In this document: one piece after another, positions 12,602 to 16,431 of the stretch
Numbering within the stretch: the stretch's first letter is position 1
How the letters are laid out: each line of letters starts with the position of its first letter
Assembly: GCA_002363095.1 (NCBI GenBank)
Contig: DEWC01000036.1
Coordinates: 1 to 16,431 of the forward strand
Direction of reading: 5' to 3'
Source of the DNA: Ruminococcaceae bacterium UBA3220
GTDB lineage: Bacteria > Bacillota > Clostridia > Oscillospirales > Acutalibacteraceae
DNA length: 16,431 nt
Notes under the pieces: generated by a model
What the model saw: the letters and a program-made list of their open reading frames with translations, nothing else
Told to the model about the DNA's origin: nothing
Databases searched by the model: none
Translations under genes and position numbers: made by a program

Positions 12602-13570
12602 ATGCAACCGAAAAAAAGGTGCTATGAGCATATAGCCGGAATTGTCGGAATAAAAACCGATATTCCCGGTTTTCGATGGGGATTCGGCAGGTGTGAAAGT
12701 CCGGTAAGTGAAAAGGTGTTTGAAAATTGCAAAATCAAGGTATATCTTGAAGCCAAAAAGGACTCGGAAGTTTTTAACGATATACGCACCGATTGTTTCA
12801 CCGAAATATTTCGCGATTTCAGGGTAAATCCCGATTCGGAGAGTTTGTTTTTTGAAAAAAAGGTTGCAAATTTAGTTAATCTTAAATTTGCTGTGTCGAT
12901 AAACGGCAACAGCGTGAATGCAGTTGTAGGGAAATCGTATTTGAAATATGTAAAGGCAAAAATGATGTATATTCACTCTATTGCCTATATCCTTTTCGAT
13001 GTGGTTTCGATGTTGCTTCTTAAAAACGGTATGACAACTCTGTACTGTTCTGCGGCGCGGTTGCAAAACGGTAAAAATGTTGTTTTCATTGCTCCTCCGA
13101 ACACAGGAAAGAGTCTTACTGTACTTAAACTGAGAAACGACTTCAATGCCGATATTATTACGGAAGATATGGCGGTTACTGACGGTGAGCGTATTTGGGG
13201 CGCTCCGTATACAAATCTTTACAGAAACTATAATGATAAATCGCTTAAAAATCCGATTCAAAATGCTGAAATACCAACAGGCAAAAAAATTGACGCGGTT
13301 AGTGTTCTTCAAAAGTGCAAAGGGTCATCCATTGAAGAAAATACCGATTTTGCAAAAAAGACCGTTCTTATAAACAGGTATTCGCTTGGATATTACTATT
13401 CGCCCGTTGTGAGAGTTTTGGATTATTATTATAACGACTATTCTATTGAAAAAGCACAGCAAACCGAAAAAGAGTTGATAGAGAGAATTCTGAATAATTC
13501 GAAAGTATTCTTTTTACGGGATGAAAATCCAATGAATTTTGCTTCATCTGTTTGTGATATTTCGCTTTAA
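12602..13570 (+). CDS. HPr-kinase-like P-loop protein in the polysaccharide locus
   Basis: This 322-residue protein has no ordinary capsule function I can name. The N-terminal half (1-150) is of unknown type. A P-loop APPNTGKS at 164-171 follows VVFI, then ADIITEDMAVTDGERIWG (183-200). This arrangement resembles the C-terminal domain of HPr kinase/phosphorylase and related small-molecule kinases, where the acidic pair after the second strand coordinates magnesium. The rest includes a tyrosine-rich YSLGYYYSPVVRVLDYYYNDY segment. I chose the ATG at 12602, with GGTGAT upstream, over a GTG at 12572. A possible role is to phosphorylate a sugar or lipid-linked intermediate, which is an inference. 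It lies between two glycosyltransferases in the same operon. Confidence 0.7.
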   Translation: MQPKKRCYEHIAGIVGIKTDIPGFRWGFGRCESPVSEKVFENCKIKVYLEAKKDSEVFNDIRTDCFTEIFRDFRVNPDSESLFFEKKVANLVNLKFAVSINGNSVNAVVGKSYLKYVKAKMMYIHSIAYILFDVVSMLLLKNGMTTLYCSAARLQNGKNVVFIAPPNTGKSLTVLKLRNDFNADIITEDMAVTDGERIWGAPYTNLYRNYNDKSLKNPIQNAEIPTGKKIDAVSVLQKCKGSSIEENTDFAKKTVLINRYSLGYYYSPVVRVLDYYYNDYSIEKAQQTEKELIERILNNSKVFFLRDENPMNFASSVCDISL

Positions 13571-13589
13571 CAGATAAATGGTGATATGA

Positions 13590-14831
13590 ATGAAAATTTT
13601 GGTCTTAACCCGTAACGCTTGGGATGATACAAATTCAATAGGCAATACGATATCTAATTTTTTTTCTGATTTTAAGGGAGCCGAATTTGCAAACATTTAT
13701 TTTCGTTCATCAAGACCTGACAACAATTTATGCGATAAATATTTCCGGGTTACCGAGAAAGATATTTTAAAAAACTTTTTTTCAAAGGAAAAAATCGGGG
13801 AAAAGATTATCGGGTTTCCGACCAAGGACCAAAGGGTTAAAGCCCGGTCAAACGAAAAAAAACTGATATCCGCCATACATAAGTACAATTTGAAATTCTT
13901 TTATACGATTTCCAACGGTTTGTTTAACAGCAAAAAGTGGATTAACCGTAAACTTGATGATTTTATAAAGGAATTTGACCCCGATGTTGTTTTTTCTTTC
14001 GCAAAATCTGCGCCGCAGTATTATTTAACGCTCGAACATATTCACAAAAAATTCGGCAAAAAGATTGTTTTATGGATAGCCGACGATGAGTATACCGCTT
14101 TAAAATCCGCAAATACGAAGGACTCTTTAAGGTCTGTCGAGCGTCTAAAGTATATTATCGGCGCAGCAAGTAAAGTTTACGGCTGTTCTAAAGAGATTTG
14201 CTCGTATTATAACGGCATATTCAATTGTAACGCGGTACCTCTTTATAAGAGCTGCCGGTTTGTGCAACCTGTGCGGACGGCGGTTAATACCCCGATAAGG
14301 ATTGTTTATGCCGGAAACCTTTTATTCGGCAGGTTTAAGACGCTTTGTGATATTGTTAATAAACTTTCCGACTTAAATCTGTCTGAGAATAAATTTTTTC
14401 TGGAAATATACAGTAATACTTTAATTTCAGAGGAACAGAAAAGAAAACTTACAGTTGACGGCATTTCCGTTTTTCGCGGACAGCGGCCGTATGAAGAAAT
14501 AAAGAATATATTTTCCTCTTCTGATATCCTGCTTCTTGTAGAATCATTTGAAAAAAGTGAGATTGTTAAAACAAAATATTCGTTTTCTACAAAAATAATA
14601 GACTGTTTGCAAAGCGGCAGCAGTGTTTTGGCAATCGGGCCGAAAGAGATTTCAACCATCAAATATGTTTCATCAATACCCGGAGCGGCTGTTGTAAACG
14701 ATATTAACGGTTTTGAAAATTTTGCAAGGGAGATTGCAGATAATCCCGAGTCGCTGCTCACATGTGCCGCTCAAATTCGAAAATTTGCAATAGAACATCA
14801 TTCGCCTGATTATGATTGGCTGAATATATGA
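13590..14831 (+). CDS. GT-B-like glycosyltransferase
   Basis: This 413-residue protein starts MKILVLTRNAWDDTNSIGNT, an N-terminal GT-B-type strand and loop. It has a middle linker around FDPDVVFSFAKSAP and VLWIADDEYTAL, and a C-terminal domain opening with IRIVYAGNLLFGR. The C-terminal region YSFSTKIIDCLQSGSSVLAIGPKE matches the donor-binding segment of GT4-like enzymes that lack a standard E-x7-E pair. It is therefore a divergent GT-B glycosyltransferase rather than a textbook member. GGTGAT lies before the ATG. It is the last gene of the polysaccharide cluster in this window; a glycosyltransferase call is likely, its sugar unknown. Confidence 0.82.
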   Translation: MKILVLTRNAWDDTNSIGNTISNFFSDFKGAEFANIYFRSSRPDNNLCDKYFRVTEKDILKNFFSKEKIGEKIIGFPTKDQRVKARSNEKKLISAIHKYNLKFFYTISNGLFNSKKWINRKLDDFIKEFDPDVVFSFAKSAPQYYLTLEHIHKKFGKKIVLWIADDEYTALKSANTKDSLRSVERLKYIIGAASKVYGCSKEICSYYNGIFNCNAVPLYKSCRFVQPVRTAVNTPIRIVYAGNLLFGRFKTLCDIVNKLSDLNLSENKFFLEIYSNTLISEEQKRKLTVDGISVFRGQRPYEEIKNIFSSSDILLLVESFEKSEIVKTKYSFSTKIIDCLQSGSSVLAIGPKEISTIKYVSSIPGAAVVNDINGFENFAREIADNPESLLTCAAQIRKFAIEHHSPDYDWLNI

Positions 14832-14892
14832 CTAAATTCGATATTAATGCCCCTAGGTATTTAATATATATCAACAAAAAGGAGAAAGTACT

Positions 14893-16431
14893 ATGAACAA
14901 AAAAGCCTTTTGTAAGGGCTTGTCGGTAATAATTGCCGTCATTATGCTTATGAGCCTTATTCCGTCCAATGTTTTGGCGGCATGGGTTTATAATGAACAA
15001 GCAACTACCGACGCCTATTACAAACTCATTTCCCAGAGATATTGGCAGTTAGCTCCCGGTATCCAGGAGACAGAGGTTGTTATTAACAATTCACAGGGTA
15101 CAAGACGCCAGGTCGTTCACTCTGTAAGTGTTGACTTGAACAATCCCTATAACGACGTTATCCCGGGATACAAAAATATGAATCCGACGATCGGTAATTT
15201 CGGAGTTGAAGTTACTTCTACACAAGCACTTAACGCCGAGAAACTTGGATATGGTAACGTTGTAGCCGCTACCAATGCTATGCTCAGCTGGTATACATCT
15301 GCTTATTATCAGCAGCATCCTGAGTATATCGGTCAGCCGCTCGGATGGAATATATGCAACGGCTATTACTATGAGAACAGTCAAGGTCCTCTCGGCGATA
15401 TGAGTTCTGCTTATGCTGTTCTTGTAATTAACTATGATAAGCATCCGATAACCGGTGAACCGAGACCGGATAACATTCCGAAAGTTCAGATGCGCGGTAT
15501 CGCAGAACCCTTGACCGGTTGGGAAAAGAATGCAATTTCTGCTTGGCAATGGCTTGTAAAACCGGATGCAAACGGCAATCCCGTATTACAATTCGGAACC
15601 GACCACGGCAGCGGTATTGCTTCAAGAACCTTTATGGGTATAAAGGCGGACGGTACATTTGTCGTATCGGTATCCGACGGTGACCAGGCTCCTTATTCTA
15701 CCGGTTTCACCATGTACGAAATGGCTGAATATATGGTTAAAATGGGATGTATCGCCGCTTGTAACTGCGACGGTGGCGGTTCAACCACATTATGCACTCA
15801 GCGCCCCGGTGAGGACCTTAAAGTAAACTGCTCGTTGTCTGACGGCGGCGAGAGACCTACTACAAATACCGTACTTATTATCTCAAATGCACCTGCTGAC
15901 GGTGAGTTGTCAAACGCTACTATTTCAACCGATTATGAATACTATACCCCGGGTAGTACTGTAGAATTCAGTGCTATCGGTATTGATGCTTCGGGTGCCA
16001 AGGTTGATATTCCGAGCGATGTCGAATGGAGAATCGCAGAAGACGGTATGGGCTCAATCAGCAACGGCGTCTTCACATCCAACGGAACCGAAGGCACGGT
16101 TACGGCACAGATGATTTATAAGGACAAGGTTGTTGGTGAGCGTAAGATAAATATCGCAACACCGGATGCTATTTCGCTTAATCAGCCGGTTGTTACGATT
16201 CCTTACGGAAAAACGGCAAAGATTCCTATCAAGGCGACTGTTAACAACGGTTTGCATGAAATAGGTCTTGGCGAAAATGATATTACCTTTGAAACCGATA
16301 ATACGGCTATCGGTACATTCAACGGTATGAGCTTTACCGCAGTCGAAGAGGCAAATGCTCCGGAGAATACTTCAAGTAATGTCACAGCCACTTTGAATAT
16401 CGGAACAAATCCGACCATTAACTTCCAGCTT
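14893..16431 (+). CDS. Secreted phosphodiester glycosidase (NAGPA-domain) protein, partial
   Basis: The frame is open for all 513 codons to the window end, so the gene is cut by the window. It starts with a signal peptide (MNKKAFCKGLSVIIAVIMLM, cleavage likely after NVLAA at about 30). A NAGPA-type domain follows at about 70-335: GIASRTFMGIKADGTFVVS with R245, GFTMYEMAEYMVKMG, CDGGGSTT (D293-G296), and SDGGERP (E320-P322). In animals this family uncovers mannose-6-phosphate by cleaving a GlcNAc phosphodiester; in bacteria it occurs with surface glycopolymers. After it come beta-rich Ig-like modules (about 340-513), continuing past the window. GGAGAAAG precedes the ATG. The NAGPA domain has several cysteines (C-x3-C-x-C around 287-293), unusual for an outside protein of an anaerobe. 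No clear promoter was seen in the 61-bp gap before it. Confidence 0.9.
   Translation, partial: MNKKAFCKGLSVIIAVIMLMSLIPSNVLAAWVYNEQATTDAYYKLISQRYWQLAPGIQETEVVINNSQGTRRQVVHSVSVDLNNPYNDVIPGYKNMNPTIGNFGVEVTSTQALNAEKLGYGNVVAATNAMLSWYTSAYYQQHPEYIGQPLGWNICNGYYYENSQGPLGDMSSAYAVLVINYDKHPITGEPRPDNIPKVQMRGIAEPLTGWEKNAISAWQWLVKPDANGNPVLQFGTDHGSGIASRTFMGIKADGTFVVSVSDGDQAPYSTGFTMYEMAEYMVKMGCIAACNCDGGGSTTLCTQRPGEDLKVNCSLSDGGERPTTNTVLIISNAPADGELSNATISTDYEYYTPGSTVEFSAIGIDASGAKVDIPSDVEWRIAEDGMGSISNGVFTSNGTEGTVTAQMIYKDKVVGERKINIATPDAISLNQPVVTIPYGKTAKIPIKATVNNGLHEIGLGENDITFETDNTAIGTFNGMSFTAVEEANAPENTSSNVTATLNIGTNPTINFQL

Noticed and set aside
12872..13312. 146-codon minus-strand open frame inside the kinase-like gene
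   Set aside because: The plus-strand frame has a P-loop and operon context; the minus frame has no start signal or motif.
14841..14867. AT-rich inverted repeat (ATATTAA and TTAATAT arms) before the last gene
   Set aside because: The stem is all A-T pairs with a 13-nt loop and no T-run; too weak to call a terminator or operator.
15091..15549. 152-codon minus-strand open frame
   Set aside because: It is antisense to the NAGPA-domain gene, whose plus-strand frame runs unbroken from a signal peptide to the window end.

Overview
The window looks like chromosomal DNA of a strictly anaerobic, low-to-moderate GC Bacillota, most likely a gut-type Clostridia (Oscillospiraceae/Eubacteriales-like). This is inferred from several things: strong AGGAGG-type ribosome sites, consensus sigma-A promoters, a FeoB/FeoA/Cys-rich Feo set, rubrerythrin and desulfoferrodoxin in place of catalase and superoxide dismutase, an SPKTG cell-wall sorting signal, and a Wzz/BY-kinase/LCP surface-polysaccharide operon. 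I could not place the species.

Region 1 (about 1-3290, minus strand) is a ferrous-iron uptake operon read right to left: feoA-like, feoA, feoB, and a 58-residue FeoB-associated Cys-rich membrane protein. A consensus promoter (TTGACA, 17 bp, TATAAT) drives it. Two matching 18-bp palindromic sites lie at that promoter, and a third lies between feoA and feoB. Diverging from it is a DtxR-type metalloregulator whose metal ligands are of the iron (DtxR/IdeR) type. It is the obvious candidate to bind these sites.

Region 2 (about 3347-6711, plus strand) follows the regulator with rubrerythrin, desulfoferrodoxin (superoxide reductase), CcdA, a membrane-anchored TlpA-like thioredoxin, a minimal ferredoxin-thioredoxin reductase catalytic subunit, and thioredoxin, ending in a good intrinsic terminator. 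As a pathway this reads as: iron sensing; superoxide and peroxide reduction by iron proteins; and a thiol-electron route from ferredoxin through the FTR-like protein to thioredoxin, then across the membrane by CcdA to the TlpA-like protein. The last chain is an inference from gene order and cysteine motifs, and is the most interesting system here.

Region 3 (about 6739-14831, plus strand) is a surface polysaccharide operon with its own promoter: a Wzz/CpsC chain-length protein, a CpsD tyrosine kinase, an unknown SPKTG-anchored surface protein, an LCP ligase, an initiating sugar-phosphate transferase, a PglD/NeuD-type acetyltransferase, a GT4 glycosyltransferase, an HPr-kinase-like P-loop protein, and a second GT-B-like glycosyltransferase. 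Three genes in the middle are joined by ATGA/GTGA overlaps. No flippase or polymerase is in the window, so the locus is probably incomplete here.

Region 4 (14893 to the window end, plus strand) is the first 513 codons of a large secreted protein with a phosphodiester glycosidase (NAGPA-type) domain followed by Ig-like repeats. It runs off the window. No rRNA, tRNA, CRISPR array, IS element or phage gene was seen, and no gene-free gap exceeds 300 bases.
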